Shown: positions 1 to 8,188, numbered from the stretch's first letter. The stretch is 16,126 bases of DNA from JBCCZC01 sp039188505 (GCA_039188505.1 JBCCZC010000086.1:1-16126), one strand, 5' to 3'. Numbers and translations: made by a program. The notes: generated from the letters alone by a model not told the origin.

Positions 1-1802
1 AAGACCTCGAGCGCCGTGCGCCAGCGGCTGTTGATGCCCAGGACGCCACCGTAGTCCTCCAGCGCATCGGCTAGCCGCAGCCCCTGGAGGGACAACGGGC
101 GGGAGCTACCGCCCAGCGCGCGCTCCATCACCTCGGCGGCCTCGCGCGGCTGCTCGGCAAAGACCAGGGCGCCCGCCCACTCGACGAGCGCACTCACGAA
201 CTGATCCTGGTATGCCGATCCGAGCGCCTCGAACTCGTCGGCGGCCGCGGCGTAGTGCGTCAGCGCCGCGTCGATCCGCGACGTCCGCGCGAGGGCGTTG
301 CCCTGAAGCGCGTGCCAACGGGCGCGATCCGGGGGCGTCAGCCATGGCCGCGCCTCCTCGAGACGATCCAGGGCCGCATCGACTTCGTCACGGTCCAGCG
401 CCAGGGAGGCCATGGATGTCAGAACCCGGGCGCGGAGCGGTGTGTTCGGGGGCGCAACGGCGAGCGCGGCTGCCAGGGAATCCGTGGCCTCGCCGGGCCA
501 TCCCTGCTGCAGCTGCGCGCTGCCGATGAGGTGCAGCAGGTCCGCCTGCACGGCCGGTTCGGCAGCAAGGGTCACGCGGACTTCCCGCTCCCACGCGGCC
601 AGGAGTTCGCGCGTCGAGCCCGGCTCTTCCTCCGCATAGGGAGAAGCAGCGCCAAGGATCTCCCGCGTGAGTGCCTGGACGCGCTCGGCGGTCTGTGCAC
701 GGGCGAGGGCCTCGTTGCGGGCGGCCGAGATGTTCGCGAACGACACCACGAGGACGGCCAGCACGGCCAGGAATCCCACCGCTGCGATTGCCGTGGCGAG
801 GCGATTTCGCGCCAGCAGGCGGGACACCGAGTAGCCGAAGCCGCCCGCTCGGGCGTCCACTGGCTTCGCCTTCCGGAAGGCCTTTAGATCGTTGAGCAAC
901 GCGCGGGCGGATTCGTAGCGCTCATCGGGATCGCGGCGCAGGCACTTGAGAATGATGGCGTCGAGATCACCCCGCACCCGCCGCGCCTCACGCCCCTTGC
1001 CGATCCGCTGCAGCCGCTGGCTCGGGCGTTCGGGCGCGCTCGTCGTGACGGCGAGGACGACCTGGCGCTGGGGATCTGTCGGCTCGCCGAAGGGATTGCT
1101 GCCGGTGACGAGCAGGTAGAGGACGATGCCAAGCTGGTAGATGTCCGTCGCCACGGTAATGCGCTCACCGTCGAGCTGCTCGGGGCTCGCGAAGGTCAGG
1201 GTCAGGAGGCGTTCCGTTTCCTGGGTGGCCTCGTCCACCGTCTTGGCAATCCCGAAGTCGAGCAGCTTTGCCGTACCGCTGGCCGTTACGAGAATGTTCG
1301 AGGGCTTGATGTCCCGATGGATGACGGCAGACGCGTGGGCGTGCTCGAGCGCCCGCACCACCTGGGTGAAGAGCTTGATGCGCTCGACGAGGTCGAGTCC
1401 ATTGCGGGCGCAGAAGCGATCGATCGGGAGGCCGTCGATGCGCTCCATGACCAGGTAGGGGCGACCGTCCGGAGCGACGCCGCCGTCGATCAGCCGCGCG
1501 ATATTGGGGTGCGACAGGTCGGCAAGGATCTGACGCTCCAGTCGCAACCGCTGCTGCGAGCGAGCGTCCGGATCGACGTTGCGCATCAGCTTGATCGCGA
1601 CAGCGTGCTCGTACTCGCCATCGGTCCGGCGCCCCGCGTAGACCGTCGACATGCCACCCGTGCCGAGCCGGGACTCGATCGTGTAGGCCGCCAGCTCGGT
1701 TCCGATCATCGCATCGGGGGGTTCGCCATCCGCCGCGAGAGACTGCATGACCCGCAGGCCCCCACCGGGCGTCAGCAGCTCATCGAGGTCGACGGTGGTC
1801 AT
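1..1802 (-). CDS. Ser/Thr protein kinase with TM segment and TPR-like C-terminus (partial)
   Basis: The frame is open from an ATG at 1802 to the left edge, so about 600 residues are visible and the C-terminus is missing. The N-terminal kinase domain (about residues 40-310) is complete. It has the glycine loop LGTGGMSTVYAG (46-57), the ATP-binding Lys71 in VAIKLM, an HRD catalytic loop IHRDIKPSN (161-169, Asp164), DFG at 182-184 and SPEQ at 206-209. One hydrophobic helix follows (about 335-357), then helical repeats typical of TPR modules. The kinase should therefore face the cytoplasm and the repeats the periplasm. It is an RD-type kinase, unlike the HGD kinase encoded just upstream. It lies 77 bases after that kinase on the same strand and is probably co-transcribed with it and the sigma factor. 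An AAGGA lies rather far (about 19 bases) from the ATG, and an in-frame ATG near 1745 is an alternative start. The kinase call is secure; the substrate is unknown. Confidence 0.93.
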   Translation of the reverse strand, partial: MTTVDLDELLTPGGGLRVMQSLAADGEPPDAMIGTELAAYTIESRLGTGGMSTVYAGRRTDGEYEHAVAIKLMRNVDPDARSQQRLRLERQILADLSHPNIARLIDGGVAPDGRPYLVMERIDGLPIDRFCARNGLDLVERIKLFTQVVRALEHAHASAVIHRDIKPSNILVTASGTAKLLDFGIAKTVDEATQETERLLTLTFASPEQLDGERITVATDIYQLGIVLYLLVTGSNPFGEPTDPQRQVVLAVTTSAPERPSQRLQRIGKGREARRVRGDLDAIILKCLRRDPDERYESARALLNDLKAFRKAKPVDARAGGFGYSVSRLLARNRLATAIAAVGFLAVLAVLVVSFANISAARNEALARAQTAERVQALTREILGAASPYAEEEPGSTRELLAAWEREVRVTLAAEPAVQADLLHLIGSAQLQQGWPGEATDSLAAALAVAPPNTPLRARVLTSMASLALDRDEVDAALDRLEEARPWLTPPDRARWHALQGNALARTSRIDAALTHYAAAADEFEALGSAYQDQFVSALVEWAGALVFAEQPREAAEVMERALGGSSRPLSLQGLRLADALEDYGGVLGINSRWRTALEV

Positions 1803-1822
1803 GGCGAAGAATGCGCTCGTTC

Positions 1823-1839
1823 CTTGGGCGTCTCCCAAG
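1823..1839. repeat. Small inverted repeat between the two kinase genes
   Basis: CTTGGG (1823-1828) and CCCAAG (1834-1839) form a perfect 6-bp stem with a 5-base loop, in the 77-base gap between the two kinase genes. There is no T-run on the transcribed (minus) side, so it is not a convincing terminator. It sits just upstream of the weak AAGGA of the downstream kinase and could affect its translation, or could be chance. Confidence 0.35.
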
Positions 1840-1879
1840 TTTACGCAATCAGCGCGGCTTTCCCGCCAGGCGCCGCGAG

Positions 1880-4234
1880 TCAGCCGTCAGCGGCGATGGC
1901 CGCAGCCCAGGTCCGCAGGTCGCGCGCCATATCGCTACCGCCGTAGCCCATCGACTCGAAGAAGGCCAGGGACTCGCCGACCACCGCCGTCGCATCGGCG
2001 GGTCGGCCGGCCGCGGCCGCCTCGGCGTAGGCGAGCGCGCCGTCGAGGTAGATGCGCTCGGGGTGCCCCTCCCGCCAGGCGTAGGCCGCCCGGGCCTGAC
2101 GGAGCTGATCGTGAGCTTCGGCGCCACGCCCCGCCTCCAGCAGCGCGGTGCCGTAGAAGAGATGGTTGTAGCGCTGCTGCAGGGGAAACACCTCGAGATC
2201 CGCCTGACGTTCGAGGATGGCCAGGGCGTCATCGAGGCGACCCTGGCGGCGCAGGATGCCGGCCTCCACCCGGTCCAGGCGGCGGAAGCGCTCGTCATCC
2301 GGCTCGCTGCCGAGCGCAAGGAAGCGCGCGCGCGCGTCCTCCAGTGTGATTGCCGCCTCTTCCGGACGCCCGAGGCGCAGCAGGACCACGGCGATCGAGT
2401 GGGTGACGAGCGCCTCCGGGAAGAGGCGCCGGGTCTCTCCGGCCTCCAGGAGGCTCATGGCCCGGGAGAACGCCTCCAGCGCTTCGGCGTTGTGGCCGTT
2501 CGCCATCTCGGCCTGGGCAAGGTTGTTGTACTCGACGGCCATGCGCGGATCGTCCTCTCCCACGAGGGCCGCGCGCTCCGCGATCTGGGCCCGTTGGAGC
2601 ACCAGCTCATCGCGCCAGTTGCCCAGATCGCCATGGATGCCCACCAGCATCCCGCGAATCTGGATGATCTCGTAGCGGCGCTCGTCCGTCTGCTCGAGCT
2701 GCTCGAGCAGGGCAATGGCCTGCTCGCCGTTGATCAGGGCGGGCTCGTAGCGGCCGGCCTGCCGCTGCGCTTCGGCCAGCGCGTAGTAGGCGTTTCCGAG
2801 TATGTCCCGCGCCGCGGGCGCCGTCGCCTCGATGGTGGCGATGCCGGCCTCCGCCAGCGCGAGACCCCGGTCGATCTCATCGAAGTGTGTGAGGCGCGTG
2901 CCGACGACCACCTTCATCTCGCCGAGCGCCAGTGGCGTCTCAGCCAGCCGCTCATCGCTGAACTCGTCGAGGAAGTCGAGGACCGCCCGGACCGTACCCA
3001 GGCCGCGCTCGGCTTCCGGCGACATCGCCTGGACGCTCTGGATCAGGAACTCCTTGCTGGTCTGCGCCTCGAAGCGGGCCCGCTCGGCGCCCTCGCGCGC
3101 AGCCTCGGATTCCTGCTGGGCCTGTTCCGCGGCGAGGCGCGCCTGGGCCTCGGCATCCCGCGCCGTTTCCGAACGATCCAGCAGCACCAGCGCCACCGCC
3201 AACCCAACGACCAGCGAGATGACCAGCGCGCCGACGGCACGCCGCCGAAAGCGGCGCTGGGGCGCGGCTTCGAGGTCGCTGATGGCCAGAGCGACCTGGT
3301 CGAGCGTGGCGCGGTCGCCCGGCGTTCGAGCGAGCAGGCGTCCCACGACCGGCGCTTCCTCGGGAGCCGCGCGGCGCAGATCGGCAAGGTCCGGTGGATC
3401 ACCGCGCTCATGGGCCGCCTGGATCTCCAGGATCGACGTCCCCGTGAACGGATAGCGACCGGTCGCCGCAAACTGGAGGACGGCACCGAGCGCCCAGGCG
3501 TCCGACGCCGGGCTGGGCGGCTGCCCCGCAAACAGCTCTGGCCCCATGGTGACGGGAGAGCCGTAGCGCGCCGGGTCGTCAGCGTCGCTCGGCGAGGCGG
3601 CGCCGAAGTCCATCAGGATCGCGCGCTCGCCCTTGTCGATCCACACGTTGGCGGGCTTGAGGTCGCCGTGAACGATGCCCTGCTCGTGGACCGCGGCCAG
3701 GCCCGCGGCCAGGTCGGTTGCCAAGGCCCGCAGCGCGTCACCGGCGAGCCGGCGCCCGCTGGCCACATGATCGGCGAGGGTCTCACCCTCGAGCAGGTCG
3801 GTCCACAGGCCGGCAATCCCGTCGTCGACGTCCGCGCCGTGGACCGCCAGCACCCGCGGATGGTGCACGCGGGCGTGCCGACGCGCTTCGGCGATGAGCT
3901 GTCCCGCGTCGAGATCCTGACGATCGTGGCGGAACAGCTTGAGCGCGACGTCGCGGTCGAGCACCGGATCGTGCGCCCGGTAGACGCGCGCGAAGCTGCC
4001 CTGGCCGATGACCTCGAGCACCTCAAGACGTCCCCAGTCGAACGGACAGAGTGGTTCGTCTGCCTCGGCGCCGGCCATCCGCGACTGGAACACCGAGCGC
4101 AGCGTCGCAAGTTCGAGCAGTCGAGCGGCGGCGCGCGCCTCGTCGGAGTCGTCGCCCACGCGGCCACTGTTGTCCGGCGTCTGACCATCGGCGATGGCGA
4201 GGGAGAAGTCTTCCAGCCAGCGTTCTTCGCTCAT
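1880..4234 (-). CDS. Membrane-anchored Ser/Thr protein kinase with TPR domain (HGD type)
   Basis: The protein has 784 residues. A 60-residue N-terminal extension precedes a kinase domain (about 70-325) with glycine loop IGQGSFARVYRA (76-87), Lys99 in VALKLF, catalytic loop VHGDLKPAN (188-196, Asp191), DFG 209-211 and GPE in place of APE (231-233). The catalytic loop is HGD, so the Arg that normally contacts a phosphorylated activation loop is absent. That suggests activity not dependent on activation-loop phosphorylation. A transmembrane helix follows (about 333-352), then an Ala/Glu/Arg-rich helical, probably coiled-coil stretch (353-395), then tandem helical repeats resembling TPRs (for example GNAYYALAEAQRQAGRYEPA and VEYNNLAQAEMANGHNAEAL). 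The ATG at 4234 has an AAGGGA upstream. It lies 73 bases downstream of the ECF sigma factor gene. Kinase-TPR proteins beside ECF-type sigma factors are a recurring arrangement in Xanthomonadales-like bacteria. Likely partners are the sigma factor and the neighbouring kinase, but this is inference. Confidence 0.93.
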   Translation of the reverse strand: MSEERWLEDFSLAIADGQTPDNSGRVGDDSDEARAAARLLELATLRSVFQSRMAGAEADEPLCPFDWGRLEVLEVIGQGSFARVYRAHDPVLDRDVALKLFRHDRQDLDAGQLIAEARRHARVHHPRVLAVHGADVDDGIAGLWTDLLEGETLADHVASGRRLAGDALRALATDLAAGLAAVHEQGIVHGDLKPANVWIDKGERAILMDFGAASPSDADDPARYGSPVTMGPELFAGQPPSPASDAWALGAVLQFAATGRYPFTGTSILEIQAAHERGDPPDLADLRRAAPEEAPVVGRLLARTPGDRATLDQVALAISDLEAAPQRRFRRRAVGALVISLVVGLAVALVLLDRSETARDAEAQARLAAEQAQQESEAAREGAERARFEAQTSKEFLIQSVQAMSPEAERGLGTVRAVLDFLDEFSDERLAETPLALGEMKVVVGTRLTHFDEIDRGLALAEAGIATIEATAPAARDILGNAYYALAEAQRQAGRYEPALINGEQAIALLEQLEQTDERRYEIIQIRGMLVGIHGDLGNWRDELVLQRAQIAERAALVGEDDPRMAVEYNNLAQAEMANGHNAEALEAFSRAMSLLEAGETRRLFPEALVTHSIAVVLLRLGRPEEAAITLEDARARFLALGSEPDDERFRRLDRVEAGILRRQGRLDDALAILERQADLEVFPLQQRYNHLFYGTALLEAGRGAEAHDQLRQARAAYAWREGHPERIYLDGALAYAEAAAAGRPADATAVVGESLAFFESMGYGGSDMARDLRTWAAAIAADG

Positions 4235-4256
4235 AAGCCCATGTCCCTTCGGATCC

Positions 4257-4275
4257 GGCAGAGGATGCCTCTGCC
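4257..4275. repeat. Perfect 8-bp hairpin between sigma factor and kinase genes
   Basis: GGCAGAGG (4257-4264) and CCTCTGCC (4268-4275) form a perfect 8-bp GC-rich stem around a 3-base ATG loop, in the 73-base gap between the sigma factor stop and the kinase start. It lies just upstream of the kinase ribosome-binding region. No T-tract follows on the minus strand, so it may be an attenuating or mRNA-stabilising structure that sets the sigma-to-kinase ratio. Its function is inference. Confidence 0.5.
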
Positions 4276-4307
4276 TTCCAAATGCCGGCCTCGCGAAAAG
4301 CGAACGC

Positions 4308-4871
4308 TCAGCGTGCCGCGTCGTCCATGGCCAGCGCGAGCTCCTTGAGCGCCCGCGCCACGGTCATCCGCGCCGCGTCCGGGGAGGGCGCGTCGATCTC
4401 ATCGGCGATCTCGGCGTAGGGCAGATCGAACTCGAGCCGGAGGATCACCGCCTCGCGCGGTCGACCGGCCAGCGTATCGAGCGCCTTCTCGTAGCGCTCG
4501 AGCGTCTGCCACTCCTGCAGCTGGGTACTGATCCCGGCTTCACCACTGGGAATGTCGAAGCGCTCCGTGCCGTCCGGCTGCCGCCCGGCGCGCCGCAGCT
4601 CTTCCTTGACGCGATTCATCAGGATTTGCCGCAGATAGGCCATGAATGAACCCTGCCCGCGCGACTCGAAGCGACCAAGCTGATTGAAGGCACGCAGCAG
4701 CGTCACCTGAACGAGATCCTGGGTGTCCGCGATATCGCGCGCGGGCGCGGGTAGCCGACCCCGCGCCCAGCGGGTGAGCCGCTCCGAGCAGCGACGGAAG
4801 AGAGCGTCCCGCGCGGTCTCGTCGCCGGTCTGCGACTTCTCGATCAGGGTCTGGGTGGATTCGACGTCCAT
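4308..4871 (-). CDS. ECF-family RNA polymerase sigma factor, kinase-associated (ECF43-like)
   Basis: The 187-residue protein carries sigma region 2 (about 20-95, with DTQDLVQVTLLRAF at 49-62 and the FMAYLRQILMNRV helix) and region 4 (about 130-180, with LPYAEIADEI). The ATG at 4871 (MDVESTQ) is preferred over longer in-frame starts, which would reach into the 5' region of the divergent gene. No anti-sigma factor is adjacent; instead two Ser/Thr kinase genes follow on the same strand. The usual acidic DAED stretch of region 2.2, which contacts the RNA polymerase clamp, reads DTQD here with Thr50 inside. In Vibrio EcfP (ECF43) a threonine near this region is phosphorylated by the linked kinase PknT to switch the factor on. 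The same control is plausible here but unproven. The gene probably heads the operon. Confidence 0.9.
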   Translation of the reverse strand: MDVESTQTLIEKSQTGDETARDALFRRCSERLTRWARGRLPAPARDIADTQDLVQVTLLRAFNQLGRFESRGQGSFMAYLRQILMNRVKEELRRAGRQPDGTERFDIPSGEAGISTQLQEWQTLERYEKALDTLAGRPREAVILRLEFDLPYAEIADEIDAPSPDAARMTVARALKELALAMDDAAR

Positions 4872-4931
4872 AGGTCGATGCTGTCCCGATCGGGCGCCGG
4901 GTGCAAGGGCTCTCGCCTTGGCGGTACCATC

Positions 4932-4936
4932 AGGAG
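4932..4936 (+). promoter_or_regulatory. Candidate Shine-Dalgarno for the HD-CBS-HEPN gene
   Basis: AGGAG is the best Shine-Dalgarno match upstream of this gene. It is 6 bases before an in-frame CTG (4943), 12 before an ATT (4949) and 24 before the first GTG of the domain-bearing frame (4961). It therefore leaves the start uncertain between a non-standard codon and a weakly led GTG; an earlier in-frame GTG (4901) lies upstream of it. Confidence 0.4.
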
Positions 4937-4960
4937 CCATCCCTGCGGATTTCAGCGACC

Positions 4961-6349
4961 GTGGCAGCCGAAGCGCCTCCCGAACCGATCGACGAGAACC
5001 AGGACCTCACCAGCCGCGCGGCCGACTTCGCGACCCACGCGCACCGGCGCATCGACCAGCGGCGCAAATACACGAAGCAGCCCTACGACGTGCACCTTCG
5101 CGCCGTGGCCAAGAAGGTCGCTACCGTGACCGACGATGCCGAGGTGATCGCCGCAGCCTGGCTCCACGACACGATCGAGGACACGCCCGCGACCTACGAG
5201 GACATCGAAGCCGAATTCGGCCCTCGCGTTGCCCAACTGGTCTCGGAGCTCACCGACGTCAGCCTCCCCTCGGACGGCAACCGCGCCGTCCGTAAGGCGA
5301 TCGACCGCCGACACCTGTCAGAGGCGAGCCCGGAAGCCAAGACGATCAAGCTCTCGGACCTCATCGACAACGCGACAGACATCGTCCGCCACGACGCGAA
5401 ATTCGGCCGCGTTTTCGTAGCCGAAGCGTCCTTGCTCCTCGAGGTGCTCGAGGGTGGCGACTCGACGCTGATGAAGGAGGCCCGGGAGCTCGTACGCACG
5501 AGCGCCGATCGCCTGGGCATGAGCCAGCTTCTGTCCGGCGCGCTCACGCTGCCGGATCTCGATGCCTTCACCCCGCCGACCGAGGACCCGGAGCGACGGC
5601 GGCGCCTGAACCGCCTCTTCGGCGAGTCGTTCCACGCGCTCGATATCACCGAGTCGCTTTGTTCTTTCGATTTCTCAACGAAACCGCGCCACGTCGCCCG
5701 GATCCTCGACGACCGGGAGGTCCCCGTCGCGGGCGCCCGGCACGAGGGTCGGATGATCGGCTACGTTCGCCGGTCGGACCTCGACGACGGCCTGCAGGAC
5801 TCGGACGTCCGCCTGTTCGAGAGCGATCAGATCGCCGCCGGCGACGCGCCGCTCACGGACGTGGTCCACATATTGACCCGGCACGAGTACTGCTTCGTAA
5901 GCATGCTCGGAGAGGTCAATGGGTATATCTCGCGAGCCCAGATGCAAGGCCCCGCCGCGAGAATGTGGCTATTCGGCCTGGTGACCTTCGTGGAGATGGC
6001 CTTCACCGATCGGGTCAAGGAACTCTACCCCAATCGCAGCTGGCAATCCGTCCTGTCGCCGGCGCGGCTCGAGAAGGCCCGCGCGCTCCAGGCCCATCGC
6101 GCTCAGCGCGGCGTCGACGTTCCCCTGCTCGAGTGCCTGCAGTTCGGCGACAAGGCGCGCCTGTTCATCAACAACAAGGACAACCTGAAAGCGTCCGGTA
6201 TCAAGAGCAAGAAGGCCGCTAAGTTGGTGATGGACGACCTGGAAGCGCTGCGGGACCATCTCGCCCACGCCCAGGATGTGGTGACCCACAACTGGCCACC
6301 GATCGCCCGGCTGGCGCGCTTCGTCGAGGATCTGGGCGCCAGCACCTAG
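4961..6349 (+). CDS. SpoT-like HD hydrolase fused to CBS-like pair and HEPN-type domain
   Basis: With the GTG start at 4961 the protein has 462 residues. Residues 15-185 match the hydrolase domain of SpoT/Rel and small alarmone hydrolases: PYDVH (His45), LHDTIEDT (His69, Asp70, Glu73, Asp74) and KLSDLIDNA (Asp133, Asn137). These line up with the Mn-binding and catalytic residues of Rel. HDTIEDTPATYEDIEAEFG closely resembles E. coli SpoT. Residues 225-330 look like a CBS pair, inferred from two repeats of the form VPVAGARHEGRMIGYVRRSDL and CFVSMLGEVNGYISRAQM. Residues 330-462 are helical, contain LRDHLAHAQDVV, and resemble the C-terminal domain found after CBS pairs in other bacterial proteins. 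R431-x4-H436 fits the HEPN RNase motif. A likely role is an enzyme that cleaves a nucleotide signal, with adenine-nucleotide sensing linked to an RNase-like effector. No synthetase domain is present. The gene diverges from the sigma factor across 89 bases. The start is uncertain (see the AGGAG entry). The HD call is strong, HEPN moderate, CBS moderate. Confidence 0.85.
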   Translation: MAAEAPPEPIDENQDLTSRAADFATHAHRRIDQRRKYTKQPYDVHLRAVAKKVATVTDDAEVIAAAWLHDTIEDTPATYEDIEAEFGPRVAQLVSELTDVSLPSDGNRAVRKAIDRRHLSEASPEAKTIKLSDLIDNATDIVRHDAKFGRVFVAEASLLLEVLEGGDSTLMKEARELVRTSADRLGMSQLLSGALTLPDLDAFTPPTEDPERRRRLNRLFGESFHALDITESLCSFDFSTKPRHVARILDDREVPVAGARHEGRMIGYVRRSDLDDGLQDSDVRLFESDQIAAGDAPLTDVVHILTRHEYCFVSMLGEVNGYISRAQMQGPAARMWLFGLVTFVEMAFTDRVKELYPNRSWQSVLSPARLEKARALQAHRAQRGVDVPLLECLQFGDKARLFINNKDNLKASGIKSKKAAKLVMDDLEALRDHLAHAQDVVTHNWPPIARLARFVEDLGAST

Positions 6350-6403
6350 CGCGACGTTCAAAACACCGGTCGGGAGCGACGCAGCAGCGGCCCCAGCCCG
6401 CGG

Positions 6404-7384
6404 TCACCCCAGGCTGGCGCGATCGTGCGGCGCGTCGAAGTCGACGGCCGGCCCGACCGGCACCACACCGGTCGGATTGATCGATTCGTGGCTCGCGTAG
6501 TAGTGCTTCTTGATGTGCTCGAAGTCGACGGTGGGGCGGATCTCCGGGCGCTGGAAGAGGTCGCGCGTGTAGCCCCAGAGATGCGGATAGTCCGCAATCC
6601 GGCGGACGTTGCACTTGAAGTGACCGACGTAGACCGGATCGAAGCGCACGAGCGTGGTGAACAGGCGGATGTCGGCTTCGGTGAACCGGTCGCCGACCAG
6701 GTAACGCTGCGTAGCCAGGCGCTCCTCGAGCCAGTCGAGGGTCTCGAAGAGGGGCACCACCGCCTCCTCGTAGGCCTCCTGGGTCGTCGCGAAGCCTGAC
6801 TTGTACACGCCGTTGTTGACCGCGTGGTAGACGCGCGCGTTGACGGCGTCGATCTCCTCGCGCAGTTCCTCCGGGTAGTAGTCCCCCGGCGTCGCGCCGA
6901 CACCGTCGAAGGCCGAGTTGAGGATGCGAATGATCTCGGAGGATTCGTTGTTGACGATGGTCCCCCGCTGCTTGTCCCAGAGGATCGGCACCGTGACCCG
7001 GCCCGTGAAGTCCGGGTCCGCCGCCTGATAGACCTGGAAGAGGAAATCGGCGTTGCGCACGGGGTCCGCGATCACGCCGGCGGCAGGCGCGAAGGTCCAG
7101 CCCTTGTCGCGCATGAGCCAGTTCACGACCGAGATCGGGAGCATGTCCTCGAGACCCTTGAGGGCGCGCATGATGAGCGTGCGGTGCGCCCAGGGGCAGG
7201 CCAGTCCCACATAGAGGTGATAGCGATCGCGGTCGGCCGCGAAGCCGCCCTCGCCCGTTGGCCCCGCCGAACCATCCGGCGTGATCCAGCTCCGGAACGC
7301 CTGCTCCTGGCGCTTGAAGCGACCACCGGTCGCCTTCGTGTCGTACCACTGATCGCGCCATTGTCCGTCGACGAGCAGGCCCAT
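6404..7384 (-). CDS. yqjG: Glutathionyl-hydroquinone reductase (xi-class GST)
   Basis: The protein has 326 residues, close to E. coli YqjG (328). These cytosolic enzymes reduce glutathionyl-hydroquinones with glutathione, releasing hydroquinone and GSSG, and act in quinone detoxification. The active-site motif CPWAHR spans 63-68, with Cys63 at the same position as in YqjG. The N-terminal thioredoxin fold (about 50-160, with VPILWD and NNESSEI) is followed by the all-helical GST C-terminal domain, which includes YLVGDRFTEADIRLF and the family signature INPTGVVPVGP. A strong AAAAGGAG (plus-strand 7391-7398) lies 6 bases before the ATG, so the start is secure. It is 105 bases downstream of the response regulator gene on the same strand and may have its own promoter. 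It ends convergently with the HD-CBS-HEPN gene, leaving only 54 bases in which no clear terminator was seen. Confidence 0.96.
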   Translation of the reverse strand: MGLLVDGQWRDQWYDTKATGGRFKRQEQAFRSWITPDGSAGPTGEGGFAADRDRYHLYVGLACPWAHRTLIMRALKGLEDMLPISVVNWLMRDKGWTFAPAAGVIADPVRNADFLFQVYQAADPDFTGRVTVPILWDKQRGTIVNNESSEIIRILNSAFDGVGATPGDYYPEELREEIDAVNARVYHAVNNGVYKSGFATTQEAYEEAVVPLFETLDWLEERLATQRYLVGDRFTEADIRLFTTLVRFDPVYVGHFKCNVRRIADYPHLWGYTRDLFQRPEIRPTVDFEHIKKHYYASHESINPTGVVPVGPAVDFDAPHDRASLG

Positions 7385-7489
7385 TGCGTTCTCCTTTTGC
7401 CGCTAGCGTTTGCCGATCATTCTCCCCGCCCGCGACCGGCATTAGAACCGGCAGCATCGAATACGGTTCGTCTCCGGAACGTACGCAGA

Positions 7490-8188
7490 TCAGCCACCGA
7501 GCTGGAGGAGAGCGGCTTCCCGGTACGCCTCGCCAACGGGCACCTCGACATCCGCGAGTTCGACGTCGTGGCGCGTCACCGCGGTGACTCGCTGGCGATT
7601 GACGATGTAGGAGCGGTGCACGCGAACGAAGTCGGGACCCAGCCTGTCCCCGAGCGATCCCATGGTCTCCTTGGTCGTGTAGACCCGATCGGCGGTGTGG
7701 ATGCGCGCGTAGTCCTTCAGCCCCTTCACAAACAGGATGTCCGCGCACGGGATGCGGATGTCCTTGCGGTCGACGCGGACGAACAGCGCCGTCAATGCCG
7801 CGGGAGTGGCCGCCCGTCCGGGCTCGGCGCGCGGCTGCGTGGCCAGAAACCGCTCCACGGCGCGGAAGAACCGCGGGAAGGTGATGGGCTTGAGCAGGTA
7901 GTCGACAGCCTCGAGATCGAACCCGTCCAACGCGTAGTCACGATAGGCCGTGGTGAAGATCACCCGCGGCGGGCGCACGAGGCCGCGATAGAAGTCCGTG
8001 CCCTTCAACGCCGGCATCTCGATGTCGAGGAAGAGCAGATCGACCGATTCGGCGGCCAGAATCCGGCTTGCATCGATGGCGTTCGCGCAGGACGCGACGA
8101 TCTCGAACTCCGGCAGCTTCTCGAGATGCCCCGCAATGAGGTCCCGCGCGAGCACCTCGTCGTCGACGATCACGCAGCGGTAGCTCAT
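7490..8188 (-). CDS. LytTR-family response regulator (LytR/AlgR type)
   Basis: The 232-residue protein has an N-terminal receiver domain (1-115) with acidic pocket Asp9/Asp10, phospho-acceptor Asp55 in LLFLDIEMP, Thr79/Thr80 and Lys100 in YLLKPI. A C-terminal LytTR DNA-binding domain follows (about 133-230), with IRIPCADILFVKGLKDYARIH and FVRVHRSYIVN. LytTR domains bind direct repeats spaced two helical turns apart. Its ATG overlaps the stop of the histidine kinase gene by 4 bases (ATGA), so the pair is translationally coupled. Candidate target sites are the direct repeats at 9326-9358 upstream of the kinase gene and the divergent SDR operon. It has a standard domain set and length for the family. 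Confidence 0.95.
   Translation of the reverse strand: MSYRCVIVDDEVLARDLIAGHLEKLPEFEIVASCANAIDASRILAAESVDLLFLDIEMPALKGTDFYRGLVRPPRVIFTTAYRDYALDGFDLEAVDYLLKPITFPRFFRAVERFLATQPRAEPGRAATPAALTALFVRVDRKDIRIPCADILFVKGLKDYARIHTADRVYTTKETMGSLGDRLGPDFVRVHRSYIVNRQRVTAVTRHDVELADVEVPVGEAYREAALLQLGG

Noticed and set aside
1811..4348. 845-residue open frame on the plus strand
   Set aside because: It is antisense to the HGD kinase gene, has low-complexity Arg/Ala/Gly-rich content with no recognisable domain, and comes from GC-rich codon bias.
6350..6403. Possible terminator between the HD-CBS-HEPN gene and yqjG
   Set aside because: Only broken 4-bp pairings with a long loop were found, too weak to call.
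6219..7748. 509-residue open frame on the minus strand
   Set aside because: It is an out-of-frame shadow of yqjG and the LytTR regulator, rich in Arg and Gly.
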